A stretch of 42,851 nucleotides of DNA, taken from positions 1 to 42,851 of the forward strand of contig JAJYDU010000003.1 of NCBI GenBank assembly GCA_021790475.1, written 5' to 3'. The notes beneath the pieces were generated by a model. That model saw nothing but the letters and a program-made list of their open reading frames with translations, was not told the origin of the DNA and ran no database searches. Position 1 is the stretch's first letter; each line of letters begins with the position of its first letter. Source of the DNA: Planctomycetota bacterium (GTDB lineage: Bacteria > Planctomycetota > Phycisphaerae > WQYP01). The position numbers were made by a program, and so were the translations under genes. Shown one piece after another: positions 18,769 to 28,016 of the stretch.

Positions 18769-19851
18769 TCAGCCGGCAATGCGAGTCCCCTCCATCTCCG
18801 GGCGAATAGCGGCGCGATGAACGGCGGCGAGTCGGTCCGCGAATTTTTTTTCCTTGCGATTGATGAATCCCTTCCGATGATACGCATATCCCGCGATCAG
18901 CGGGAAAGCCAGTGTGGCTTCTGCGTAGACCATCTGCTCGAAAATTGTGTCCACCTTTCCCCAGCTGCTCGCCTCGCGCAGGGTGGAACTGGAAAGCGCG
19001 CCATCGCGCACGTCGGCGACAGTGATCTGAATGGCGTATTTGTGCATGGGAGCGTCCGCTCCGAGAATTTCCGCCGCCACAACAATGTCCTGGGCGAAAT
19101 TTTTCGGAACGCCGCCGCCAATCATCACAATCCCCGTTTCCCGGTTCATTACCTTGATCTGCGTGATTTCGCGGAAATCCTTGGCGGAATCGATGCTGAC
19201 GTGGCCGGCGGGGCGGTTGATCTGGTGGACCACCAGACCGAAGCCCGCCGAGCAATCGGAAAATGCCGGGCAGAAAATCGGAACGCCTTTTTCATGGGCG
19301 GCCAGCACGATGCTGTCGCGATTCTTGGCGTTATCCACCAGGTAACGCCCCATCTCCTGAATAAATTCCCGGCTGGAACAGGGACCGGCGGGCATGGAAT
19401 CCGCGATGAACCGTATGGTGTCGTCGCAGATGCGCAGCTCGTCTTCGTCAATGTACGTGTCGTAAATACGGTCAATATGCAGGTCGCGCAGAACGGCGTC
19501 GTCGGCATAAGACGACCCGATATAATGTCGAAAACCCAATGCTTCAAAAAAATCCTGATCCACGATGTTGGCCCCGGTGGAAACAATCACGTCCACCATG
19601 TTGTTTCGCACCAGATCGACGATCACCTTCTTAAGTCCGGCGGAAATCAGCGATCCGGCCAGCGTCAAGATCACCGCGCACGGAGTATCCCGCAACATGC
19701 GGTCGTAAATATCCGCCGCCCGGTACAGATCACGCGAAGTAAACGCCATCGACTTCATCGCTTCCACCAGGGGAACAATGCCCGGCTGGGTGACGATATC
19801 GATGTGCTCTATGGTCTGCCGCAGCAGGTCTTTACGGTTGATTGAAGCCAT
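18769..19851 (-). CDS. Deoxyhypusine synthase-like protein (polyamine aminobutyl transferase family)
   Basis: LTLAGSLISAGLKKVIVDLVRNNMVDVIVSTGANIVDQDFFEALGFRHYIGS..., FCPAFSDCSAGFGLVVHQ, REASSWGKVDT containing the conserved catalytic-lysine region. Confidence 0.9.
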   Translation of the reverse strand: MASINRKDLLRQTIEHIDIVTQPGIVPLVEAMKSMAFTSRDLYRAADIYDRMLRDTPCAVILTLAGSLISAGLKKVIVDLVRNNMVDVIVSTGANIVDQDFFEALGFRHYIGSSYADDAVLRDLHIDRIYDTYIDEDELRICDDTIRFIADSMPAGPCSSREFIQEMGRYLVDNAKNRDSIVLAAHEKGVPIFCPAFSDCSAGFGLVVHQINRPAGHVSIDSAKDFREITQIKVMNRETGIVMIGGGVPKNFAQDIVVAAEILGADAPMHKYAIQITVADVRDGALSSSTLREASSWGKVDTIFEQMVYAEATLAFPLIAGYAYHRKGFINRKEKKFADRLAAVHRAAIRPEMEGTRIAG

Positions 19852-19932
19852 GTTCGGTTCCTTTTCAGTTCGCCAATCTTTCGGATGGGCGATTCTCCAA
19901 TAAAATCATCCGCCCGGGCGGGCGGCGCGGCA

Positions 19933-20325
19933 TCAGGCTGAAAAAGCGTTGCGGTGATAGCGCACCACCGGCTTGCCGCCGGGCGGCCAGATCACCGCCG
20001 CCACGTCAAACCGCGGATTCCAATGCTCCAGCCGGCGACTGACGATGAACCAGCGGGCGGAGCGTACCAGGAATTTTCTTTTTTGCGCGCCCAAAGTCAT
20101 TTCCGGCGGGCCGGCGCTTTCATCGCGGCGCGTACGCACCTCAATGAACACCATATCCGAACCGTCCAGCGCGACCAGATCCAGCTCGCCTCCCGGACAG
20201 CGTACATTTCGTGCGAGCAGTTTCATGCCCAGTTCGCGCTGGACATGTCCCGCCACCACGCGCTCGCCCCGAACGCCCAGCGGTTGGAAACGATGGAACT
20301 TTTCCAGCCATCGCTTGTACGGCAT
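19933..20325 (-). CDS. yraN: YraN/UPF0102 family nuclease-like protein
   Basis: GVRGERVVAGHVQRELGMKLLARNVRCPGGELDLVALDGSDMVFIEVRTR, the GExxA...GEiDlia...vfvEVK pattern. Confidence 0.9.
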   Translation of the reverse strand: MPYKRWLEKFHRFQPLGVRGERVVAGHVQRELGMKLLARNVRCPGGELDLVALDGSDMVFIEVRTRRDESAGPPEMTLGAQKRKFLVRSARWFIVSRRLEHWNPRFDVAAVIWPPGGKPVVRYHRNAFSA

Positions 20326-20354
20326 CCCACGCCTCCGCTACGCCGTTTGGCGTA

Positions 20355-21380
20355 TCAGCCCGCCTTCTTGCGGGAATAATAGCCCGGTAACGGACGCCCC
20401 AGTTTTTCCCAGTGGGCGTTGACCGCATCCGCTTTGCCCGCGCTGTTGAGCATGTGCAGCTTTCGCCGCACCATGCCGAGAATCGCCTCGCGGGCGGGAC
20501 CAAGGTAATTTCGCGGATCAAACTCGGCCGGCTTGGTGGCGAACACCTCGCGGATTTTGGCGGTCATTGCCAGCCGCAAGTCGGTGTCAATGTTCACTTT
20601 GCACACGCCATATTTGCGCGCCGCCATGGCGATCTGATCTTCGGGAACTCCCCTGGCGTTGGGCATATTGCCGCCATATTTATTCACCAGGTCGATGAAT
20701 TCCTGCGGCACGCTGCTGCTGCCGTGCATCACCAGCGGCAGACCGGGACAGGTCTTCATGATCTGCTCGATGCGGTTGAACGCCAATTTGGCCTCATGTT
20801 TGAATTTGTACGCGCCGTGGCTGGTACCGATGGCCACCGCCAGGGAATCAATACCGGTTTGTTGCCAGTAGTCCGCCGCCTGTTTCGGATCGGTCAGGAA
20901 TTTCTCCACGTTTTTTTCATACTCGGCGGCATCCATGCCGACGACGTCTTCCTCAATGCCGCCCAGCATCCCCAATTCCGCCTCCACCACCACGCCGGCC
21001 GCGTGCGCTATCCGCACCACCTCTTTCGTGAGTCGCACGTTGGCGTCGTAAGGATGGTGGCTGCCGTCGATCATCACGCTGGTATAACCATCGTTGATGC
21101 AGGTTTTGATCAGATCCACCGTATCGCCGTGATCGCAGTGGATCGATATCGGCAGCTGGGGGTATTCCTCCACCGCCGCATCGATGATGTGCCGGAGATA
21201 GCGGATATTGGCGTATTTTCGGGCGCCCTTGGAAATCTGCAGGATGCACGGGCTTTTTTCCTTGGCGCAGGCTTCCACAATGGCCTGGGCCAGTTCCATG
21301 TTGTTCACATTGAATGCGCCGATGGCGAAGCCGCCGTCATAGGCCAGGTCGAACATTGGTTTGGTGGTCATCAAAGGCAT
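20355..21380 (-). CDS. fba: Class II fructose-bisphosphate aldolase
   Basis: MPLMTTKPMFDLAYDGGFAIGAFNVNNMELAQAIVEACAKEKSPCILQISKGA..., SIHCDHGDTVDLIKTCINDGYTSVMIDGSHHPYDANV, VVVEAELGMLGGIEED. Confidence 0.92.
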   Translation of the reverse strand: MPLMTTKPMFDLAYDGGFAIGAFNVNNMELAQAIVEACAKEKSPCILQISKGARKYANIRYLRHIIDAAVEEYPQLPISIHCDHGDTVDLIKTCINDGYTSVMIDGSHHPYDANVRLTKEVVRIAHAAGVVVEAELGMLGGIEEDVVGMDAAEYEKNVEKFLTDPKQAADYWQQTGIDSLAVAIGTSHGAYKFKHEAKLAFNRIEQIMKTCPGLPLVMHGSSSVPQEFIDLVNKYGGNMPNARGVPEDQIAMAARKYGVCKVNIDTDLRLAMTAKIREVFATKPAEFDPRNYLGPAREAILGMVRRKLHMLNSAGKADAVNAHWEKLGRPLPGYYSRKKAG

Positions 21381-21479
21381 ATACAACCCTTCCGTAAAAC
21401 AAAACAGCCGTGCCGGAACCCCGGCGTTTACCTGGCGCATTCTAGGACAAAGCCCGGAGCCTTGCCAATGATCCGGGCG

Positions 21480-22703
21480 CTACTTCGCTGTGACGTGATT
21501 GCGGCGATTCTGTGCTTCGTTCATTTCGCCGGCGGTGGGGCTTGTGCCGGTGTGCATCATCCGCACGAAGCAATCAAATAAGTAGGTGGCGTCGTGCGGT
21601 CCCGGGCTGGCTTCCGGATGATATTGCACCGCGAAAACCGGCTCGTCCCGCAGACGAAATCCTTCCAGGGTGTGGTCGTTGAGATTGATATGGGTCGGTT
21701 CGCCGCCCTGCTTGCGCAACGACTCAACATCGACGGCAAAACCGTGGTTCTGCGAGGTGATTTCGACTTTACCGGTGGAGATGTTCCGCACCGGCTGGTT
21801 ACCGCCGCGATGGCCGAATTTTAGCTTGAATGTCGACGCGCCCAGCGCCAGGCCGAGCAGTTGATGGCCCAGGCAAATGCCGAAGATGGGCTTTTGTCCA
21901 ATGAGTTCCTTGAGGGTCCGCTGCGTGTGGATGATCGGTTCGGGATCGCCCGGTCCATTGCTGACAAATACGCCGTCGGGCTTGTAATCGAGAATCTCCC
22001 GGGCCGTGGCGGCGGCGGGTACTACGCGCACGCGACAACCGCTTTGCACCAGGTTCCGCAGGATGTTGCGTTTGGCGCCGCAGTCGATGGCGACTACGTG
22101 CGGCGCCTTTTTCTCCGAAACGTCGGATCCATCCGCCTGTTGCGCCCAGCAACCCTTGTCCTGGTCCCACTGGTACGGCTGGGCGGGCGTAACCAGCTTG
22201 ACCAGGTCCAGACCGACCAGGCCTCTCCAGGTCCGGGCGCGGCGGACCAGTTCGGCGTCGTCATGGACAAGCTTCTGGTCCGTGCAGATGACGCCTTTGA
22301 GCGCTCCCTGCGTACGGAGCTTGCGCACCAGAGCGCGGGTGTCAATGCCCGCCAGCCCTGGAATATGATGGCGCCGCAGGTATTCGTGGAGCGATTCGAC
22401 GGCGCGGAAATTGCTCGCAATCGGCGAAAGTTCCTTGATAATGAAACCCTCCACCTGCGGGTGTGCGGATTCCTCATCGACCGAATCGGCGATGCCGTAG
22501 TTGCCGATCTGCGGGTAGGTCATCGTGACGATCTGGCCGCGATAGGACGGATCGGTAAGGATTTCCTGGTAACCGCAAAGCGACGTGTTGAACACCACTT
22601 CGCCGACACTCAGTTCGCCGGCGCCGAAAGCGAAGCCGGTGAACAGAGTTCCATCTTCCAGCGCCAACTTGGCCGGCGTCATTGGTTCCTGCGGCATGGG
22701 CAT
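21480..22703 (-). CDS. carA: Carbamoyl-phosphate synthase small subunit
   Basis: MTPAKLALEDGTLFTGFAFGAGELSVGEVVFNTSLCGYQEILTDPSYRGQIVTMTYPQIGNYG; glutamine amidotransferase motif IFGICLGHQLLGLALG. Confidence 0.97.
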   Translation of the reverse strand: MPMPQEPMTPAKLALEDGTLFTGFAFGAGELSVGEVVFNTSLCGYQEILTDPSYRGQIVTMTYPQIGNYGIADSVDEESAHPQVEGFIIKELSPIASNFRAVESLHEYLRRHHIPGLAGIDTRALVRKLRTQGALKGVICTDQKLVHDDAELVRRARTWRGLVGLDLVKLVTPAQPYQWDQDKGCWAQQADGSDVSEKKAPHVVAIDCGAKRNILRNLVQSGCRVRVVPAAATAREILDYKPDGVFVSNGPGDPEPIIHTQRTLKELIGQKPIFGICLGHQLLGLALGASTFKLKFGHRGGNQPVRNISTGKVEITSQNHGFAVDVESLRKQGGEPTHINLNDHTLEGFRLRDEPVFAVQYHPEASPGPHDATYLFDCFVRMMHTGTSPTAGEMNEAQNRRNHVTAK

Positions 22704-22857
22704 TCCCGGAAAACAAGCTGATGTTCACAATAACCGGTGTGATTATAGCCGCCGCACGGCACAAGACAATGAACCATGCGGGAGAAAATGTCCATCCAGG
22801 CGTAACTTGCCGCGTGCAACCTGAATAATACCGTCGGACGTCGAAACCAGATGGATG

Positions 22858-22993
22858 GGGTGTGGCCGTTTTTATTTGGCAACAAGGCAAAAACCGGCTT
22901 AATTAATACAGTGTTCACCTCTATGAAGAGAAGTCCTTTTTTTGGCTAACGAGGCGGCTGGGGCCAGCTTTGCCAATAAATATGGCCACACCC
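22858..22993. mobile_element. MITE-like non-autonomous element with TIRs and 8-bp flanking duplication
   Basis: Left end GGGTGTGGCCGTTTTTATTTGGCAA (22858-22882); right end reverse complement GGGTGTGGCCATATTTATTGGCAA (22970-22993); perfect 8-bp direct repeat GATGGATG abutting both ends (22850-22857 and 22994-23001). Confidence 0.75.
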
Positions 22994-23203
22994 GATGGAT
23001 GCCGATCACCTGAAAACTGCTTCCACCACCGGTCCCGGCAGGTAGACTTTGACACGAAAGCACAACAGGCGGGGGAGTTCGCATATTTACGCGGATTTAG
23101 ATAGGTTATTGTGAAAGTCGAAAGGCGTTACGCTCGCCGTGTGCTTTCGCCCGCGGCGCGGTCGCGTGGTAGCTCATGGTGTTTGCCGATAGAATGGCCG
23201 GAC

Positions 23204-24658
23204 ATGAAGACCATCGGTTTCCAGAAGTGCATCAATCCCGCCTGCGGCGCCACCTTCGATGTCAGCCAGACGCTTACCGCGTGCCGGCAATGCGGAGAAC
23301 TGCTGGATATCCGCTACGATTGGGACCGGGCGCGGTTACCTGCGTCGTTGCGGATGTTCCAGGAGCGCTGGCAAAATCGGCGGTTTCCACTGGATTATTC
23401 AGGCGTGTGGCGGTTTCGCGAGTTGCTGCCCTTCGCCGTCGACGCCATGGTCTGCACAATCGGCGAAGGGCAGACGTTTTTACAGAACGCTCTCTGCCTG
23501 GGACGCCAGATCGGCGTATGGCCGGGACAATTATGGCTCCAATACGAGGGAATGAATCCTTCGGGCAGTTTCAAGGACAACGGCATGACCGCGGCGTTCA
23601 CGCACGCGCGGCTGGTCGGCGCGCGGCGGGTGTCCTGTGCCAGCACGGGAAATACATCGGCTTCGCTGGCGCTTTACGCGGCCATGAACGGCTTCCAGGG
23701 AATTGTGTTTATCGGATCGGGAAAAATAGCCTTCGGCAAGCTTTCCCAGGCGCTGGACTACGGCGCCCGTACGCTGCAGATCGAAGGCGATTTCGATACC
23801 TGCCTGGCGCGGGTGCGGCAGGTGAGCGGGCAAATCGGGTTATACCTGATGAACAGCGTCAACCCGTTTCGGCTCGAGGGCCAGAAGACGATCATGTACC
23901 GCGTTCTGGAATCGCTTAATTGGGAGCCGCCGGATTGGATTATTGTTCCGGGAGGAAATCTGGGAAATTGTTCCGCGTTCGGCAAAGCGTTCGCCGAGTT
24001 GTTGGAACTGGGATTGATCAAGCGAATTCCGCGTTTAGCGGTGATTAACGCGCAGGGGGCCGACACGCTCTATCAGCTTGTACGTCAGGGTGTGGCCTGG
24101 AACGACGGAAAGGTGGACGACGCGGCGATCCAGGCGTTTTATGCGCGGCAGGATAAGGAAAACATTCATCCGCATACGGTGGCTTCGGCGATTGAAATCG
24201 GAAGACCGGTAAACTTAAAAAAAGCCCTGCGTACGCTGGCCTGGACCCATGGCGTGGTCATCGCGGTTTCCGATCAGGAAATACTCGAAGCCAAGGCGCT
24301 GATCGGCCGGCACGGTTTCGGCTGCGAACCTGCCAGCGCGGCGACGGTGGCGGGATTGCGGCATCTGCTGGAAAAGCAGGTCATTTCGCGGCACGAGCGG
24401 GTGGCGTGTATATTGACCGGCCACGGGTTAAAGGATCCGGATGCGACGGTGTATTACCACACGGGTATCCAAACCAAGCAGGCCAAAACTCCTCCGCCGG
24501 AACCAACCTGGGGGCGGAAAGCCAACCAGCCGGTAAAGGTATCGGATGACTTGCCGGAGATCGTGGCGGCGCTGGGACTCGAAGGCGATACGCTGGAAAA
24601 GAGCCGCCAGACCGGTTACGTGGAAACCAACCTTGATCTGCCGTTTGTGGAGTATTGA
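23204..24658 (+). CDS. thrC: Threonine synthase
   Basis: Zn-ribbon-like CINPACGATFDVSQTLTACRQCGELLDIRYD; PLP site QYEGMNPSGSFKDNGMTAAFTHA; ASTGNTSASLALYAA; VPGGNLGNCSAFGKAFAELLELGLI. Confidence 0.93.
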   Translation: MKTIGFQKCINPACGATFDVSQTLTACRQCGELLDIRYDWDRARLPASLRMFQERWQNRRFPLDYSGVWRFRELLPFAVDAMVCTIGEGQTFLQNALCLGRQIGVWPGQLWLQYEGMNPSGSFKDNGMTAAFTHARLVGARRVSCASTGNTSASLALYAAMNGFQGIVFIGSGKIAFGKLSQALDYGARTLQIEGDFDTCLARVRQVSGQIGLYLMNSVNPFRLEGQKTIMYRVLESLNWEPPDWIIVPGGNLGNCSAFGKAFAELLELGLIKRIPRLAVINAQGADTLYQLVRQGVAWNDGKVDDAAIQAFYARQDKENIHPHTVASAIEIGRPVNLKKALRTLAWTHGVVIAVSDQEILEAKALIGRHGFGCEPASAATVAGLRHLLEKQVISRHERVACILTGHGLKDPDATVYYHTGIQTKQAKTPPPEPTWGRKANQPVKVSDDLPEIVAALGLEGDTLEKSRQTGYVETNLDLPFVEY

Positions 24659-24660
24659 TA

Positions 24661-25824
24661 ATGTCCCGGCCGCGGCATAATGAAAGTACAGTCGCCCAGC
24701 TGGCGGCGCATGTCGGCGGGCGGGTAATCGGCGACGGCAATCGAAGGATTGTACGATGCAATGGCCTGGTTTCGGCGGGACCGGAGGATATCAGTTTTCT
24801 TGCCAACGCCAAATATGCCAGGCATCTGGCCACGACCGGCGCCGGCTGCGTGGTGCTGGGAAAAGATACTGATCCGGCCCAGATTGAACGCGGGAATCGG
24901 CCGCCTCTGACGGTCATTCAGACTGACGATCCCTATTATGGGTTCCGGCAGATCGTGGTGTTGCTGCATGGATTCCGGCCGCACCCGGCGGTGGGCGTTT
25001 CGCCCCTGGCGGCGATCGCCCCGTCGGCGAAACTTGGCGCGGATGTGCAGGTTCATCCATTCGTAAGCATCGGTAAAGATGTTCTGATCGGCGCCCGCTG
25101 CATACTTTATCCGCACGTAACGGTTATGGACGGATGCCGGATCGGCGATGATTGCATTCTGTATCCTGCGGTAACGGTATACGACCAGTGCGTGCTGGGC
25201 GCGCGGGTTGTCTTGCATGCCGGAACCGTGGTGGGGGGCGACGGTTACGGTTTTGCTACGCATCAGGGAGTGCATCACAAGATTCCTCAGATCGGCAATG
25301 TGGTGGTGGAGGATGACGTGGAAATCGGCGCCAACACGGTGCTCGAGCGGGCGGCGATGGAAAGCACCATCATTGGCCGGGGAACCAAGTTGGGCAACTC
25401 GGTGGTGATCGGGCACAACTGCCGGATCGGCGAGCATAATCTGCTGGTAAGCCAGGTGGGAATCGCCGGCAGCACCACCACCGGTCGCCACGTGGTGATG
25501 GCGGGCCAGGCGGGCGTGGCGGGACATTTGAATATCGGCGAGATGGTTCGAGTGGCGGCGCAATCGGGCGTTATAGCGGACGTGCCGGCGGGGCGGGACA
25601 TCGGCGGCAGCCCCTCCCTGGAGATGAGGCAGGCGCGCAAGGTTTATCTGCAGTTCGTGCAGTTGCCGGAATTGGCCAGGCGGGTTCAACAACTCGAAAA
25701 CGCCCTGAAAAAGCTCCAGGCCCAAGGAGAAGACGGTCCCGCCGGTGCGGACGGCAATCCCGCCGCGGGGCACGGGACAGGTCCTGGAAAATCGGGACAA
25801 ATTCCTGGCGGCGCCGGAACTTAG
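24661..25824 (+). CDS. lpxD: UDP-3-O-acylglucosamine N-acyltransferase (LpxD)
   Basis: STVAQLAAHVGGRVIGDGNRRI, left-handed beta-helix hexapeptides, GDGYGFATHQGVHHKIPQIGNVVVEDDVEIGANTVLERAAMESTIIGRGTKLGNSVVIGHNCRIGEHNLLVSQVGIAGSTTTG. Coupled to the thrC stop. Confidence 0.95.
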   Translation: MSRPRHNESTVAQLAAHVGGRVIGDGNRRIVRCNGLVSAGPEDISFLANAKYARHLATTGAGCVVLGKDTDPAQIERGNRPPLTVIQTDDPYYGFRQIVVLLHGFRPHPAVGVSPLAAIAPSAKLGADVQVHPFVSIGKDVLIGARCILYPHVTVMDGCRIGDDCILYPAVTVYDQCVLGARVVLHAGTVVGGDGYGFATHQGVHHKIPQIGNVVVEDDVEIGANTVLERAAMESTIIGRGTKLGNSVVIGHNCRIGEHNLLVSQVGIAGSTTTGRHVVMAGQAGVAGHLNIGEMVRVAAQSGVIADVPAGRDIGGSPSLEMRQARKVYLQFVQLPELARRVQQLENALKKLQAQGEDGPAGADGNPAAGHGTGPGKSGQIPGGAGT

Positions 25825-25920
25825 CCCGGCTTTTTCCGATGATGTGGAGGAAAACCGTGCGAAATGTGATTTTTCCCGGTAATAATTGATTGATTGTGGT
25901 GTTTGGCGACACCCCGCAGA

Positions 25921-25978
25921 GGCGAGCCGGCGGGGTTATCCCGCCGGAATTTCCACGGGATACACCCCGCGTCTCGCC
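25921..25978 (+). promoter_or_regulatory. Nested inverted repeats in the hisC leader (possible structured RNA)
   Basis: Inner perfect stem CCGGCGGG-GTTAT-CCCGCCGG (25927-25947); outer GGCGAG (25921-25926) pairs with CTCGCC (25973-25978). Confidence 0.35.
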
Positions 25979-26096
25979 GCTGGCTGGCGCATTCCGCGGA
26001 CGGATTGCGTGCTCTTTCAATCAATCGGCAAAAGTCGGGCTTGGCCGGCACATTTTATGTGCCCCGCATCGAACCGGAACGAACGGAAAATGTAGC

Positions 26097-27185
26097 ATGG
26101 CATGGGTCCGAGACAATATCGCCGCGATGAAAGGTTACGTACCCGGCGAACAACCTTCGGATGCCGGCATCATCAAGCTCAATACGAACGAAAATCCGTA
26201 TCCGCCTTCGCCGCGGGTGATGGAGGCGATCCGGGCGGTCACGCCGGATCGCTTGCGGCGTTATCCGGATCCGGATGCGAATGTATTCCGGCAAGCGGCG
26301 GCGAAAGTGCACGGCATTTCCCCGGAAATGATCATGGCCACCAATGGCGGCGATGAGCTGCTGGCACTGCTGTTTCGCGCCTGTGTCGGGGAAGGCGACC
26401 GGGTGGCTTTCCTGAATCCGGCTTATTCGCTTTACCCGGTGCTCAGTGCGATGCAGGCGGCGCGGCCGGTGGCTCTGCCGTATGAAATCAACGGCGGCGA
26501 TTGGCGCCTGCCGGAGGATATTTTCAAACTCAACGCCAAACTGCTGTTGATCGTGAACCCCAATGCGCCGTCGGGAACGCTCATTGACCGGGACATGCTC
26601 GCCCGCGTCATCGGCGGTTTTCCCGGCGCGGTGCTCATTGATGAAGCCTACGTCGATTTCGCGCCGACCAGCGCGCTGGAACTGGTCGGGCAATTTGCGA
26701 ACCTGATCCTGCTGCGTTCCCTGTCCAAAGGTTATTCATTGGCGGGGATGCGTTTCGGTTATGGAATTGCCCGGGAAAGTTTCCTGCGCGAGTTGTATAA
26801 AGTGCGCGACAGCTACCCCTGCGACGCGGTGGCGATTGCGGCGGCAAGGGCGGCCATCGAAGACCAGGCTTATGCCAGAGGTACATGGGAAAAAGTGCTT
26901 CAGGAACGCCGGTGTGTGACGGAGCAGCTTCGAAATATGGGCTTTGTGGTTCCCCGGAGCCACGCCAATTTTGTGCTGGCGCAAACGCCGGCGGGAAGCG
27001 ATGCCGAGCGGTTGTACCAGCGGCTCAAGGATAGAAATATCCTGGTGCGATATTTCCCTCAGCCGCGGTTGGCGGATAAACTCCGCATCACCATCGGTAC
27101 GCCTGTGCAGAACGGAGCGCTGCTGGAGGCGATCGGGGAACTGGCGAAGGAAATGCTCTTCCGCCCGCATAAGGATTCCGCCTGA
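26097..27185 (+). CDS. hisC: Histidinol-phosphate aminotransferase
   Basis: IIKLNTNENPYPPSPRVMEAIRAVTPDRLRRYPDPDANVFRQAAAKVHG; RSLSKGYSLAGMRFGYGIA (PLP lysine); C-terminal RYFPQPRLADKLRITIGT. ATG chosen at MAWVRDN. Confidence 0.95.
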   Translation: MAWVRDNIAAMKGYVPGEQPSDAGIIKLNTNENPYPPSPRVMEAIRAVTPDRLRRYPDPDANVFRQAAAKVHGISPEMIMATNGGDELLALLFRACVGEGDRVAFLNPAYSLYPVLSAMQAARPVALPYEINGGDWRLPEDIFKLNAKLLLIVNPNAPSGTLIDRDMLARVIGGFPGAVLIDEAYVDFAPTSALELVGQFANLILLRSLSKGYSLAGMRFGYGIARESFLRELYKVRDSYPCDAVAIAAARAAIEDQAYARGTWEKVLQERRCVTEQLRNMGFVVPRSHANFVLAQTPAGSDAERLYQRLKDRNILVRYFPQPRLADKLRITIGTPVQNGALLEAIGELAKEMLFRPHKDSA

Positions 27186-27259
27186 CGTTGCTGTTGACGC
27201 GCCGCGCTCTTCCGACCGTGTCCAAACCGGAGCGCCCGCACCGCTATGGAGAATTATTG

Positions 27260-27868
27260 ATGAATACGCCATCCACCGGCAAGCCGCGCCAGTCCATGCT
27301 GCAGCGCAAAACTCGTGAAACGGACATCACGCTCTCCTTGAATCTGGATGGGACGGGACAAGCCCAGGCCGACACGGGCGTCGGCTTTTTCGATCACATG
27401 CTGGATCACCTGGCGCGCCACGGCCTTTTTGACGTGAATGTGCGGGCCAGAGGCGATCTGCACGTCGATTCCCACCATACGGTGGAGGATGTGGCGCTGA
27501 CGCTCGGGGCGTCCATTCGCCAGGCGATAGGCGAAAAACGCGGCATTTCCCGTTACGGCTGGGCCGCCGTGCCGATGGAAGACGCCCTGGCCAATGTGGC
27601 GCTGGACCTTTCCGGCCGGCCGGCATTCGTATTCAACGTGCGTTTTCCCACGCCGAAAATCGGCGAGTTTGACGTGGAACTGGTGGGCGAGGCGCTGCGG
27701 TCGCTGGCCAACGGAGCCGGCATGAACCTGCATATAAACGTGCCGTACGGAACCAACAGCCATCACATCGCCGAGGCGATTTTCAAGGCTCTGGCCAGGG
27801 CCCTGCGGCAGGCGGTGACGCTGGACCCGCGCTGTGGCGACATTCCCAGCACCAAGGGAGTGCTCTGA
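27260..27868 (+). CDS. hisB: Imidazoleglycerol-phosphate dehydratase
   Basis: RKTRETDITLSLNLDGTGQAQADTGVGFFDHMLDHLARHGLFDVNVRARGDLHVDSHHTVEDVALTLG; GTNSHHIAEAIFKALARALRQA. Confidence 0.97.
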   Translation: MNTPSTGKPRQSMLQRKTRETDITLSLNLDGTGQAQADTGVGFFDHMLDHLARHGLFDVNVRARGDLHVDSHHTVEDVALTLGASIRQAIGEKRGISRYGWAAVPMEDALANVALDLSGRPAFVFNVRFPTPKIGEFDVELVGEALRSLANGAGMNLHINVPYGTNSHHIAEAIFKALARALRQAVTLDPRCGDIPSTKGVL

Positions 27869-28016
27869 CGGCCGGTCCTTTCCTTGGTCCGCCGGTGGGC
27901 AGGCGAAGCCATAGTTGCGCGGCGGGTCATGCCGCGAATCAAATCCACGATTGTACCGGAACTTGCCAGGCGCTATCATACCGCCGTGAACAGGGCGTAT
28001 GAATAAAAGAGATGAC

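Noticed and set aside
18706-19845. 379-aa plus-strand ORF antisense to the deoxyhypusine synthase-like gene
   Set aside because: Shadow ORF; composition atypical and the opposite strand has strong family motifs.
20412-21581. 389-aa plus-strand ORF antisense to fba
   Set aside because: Shadow ORF of a clearly real aldolase in high-GC DNA; His/Arg/Gly-rich with no recognisable domain.
24616-25800. 394-aa minus-strand ORF antisense to lpxD
   Set aside because: Mirrors the hexapeptide repeats of lpxD; no start context or family.
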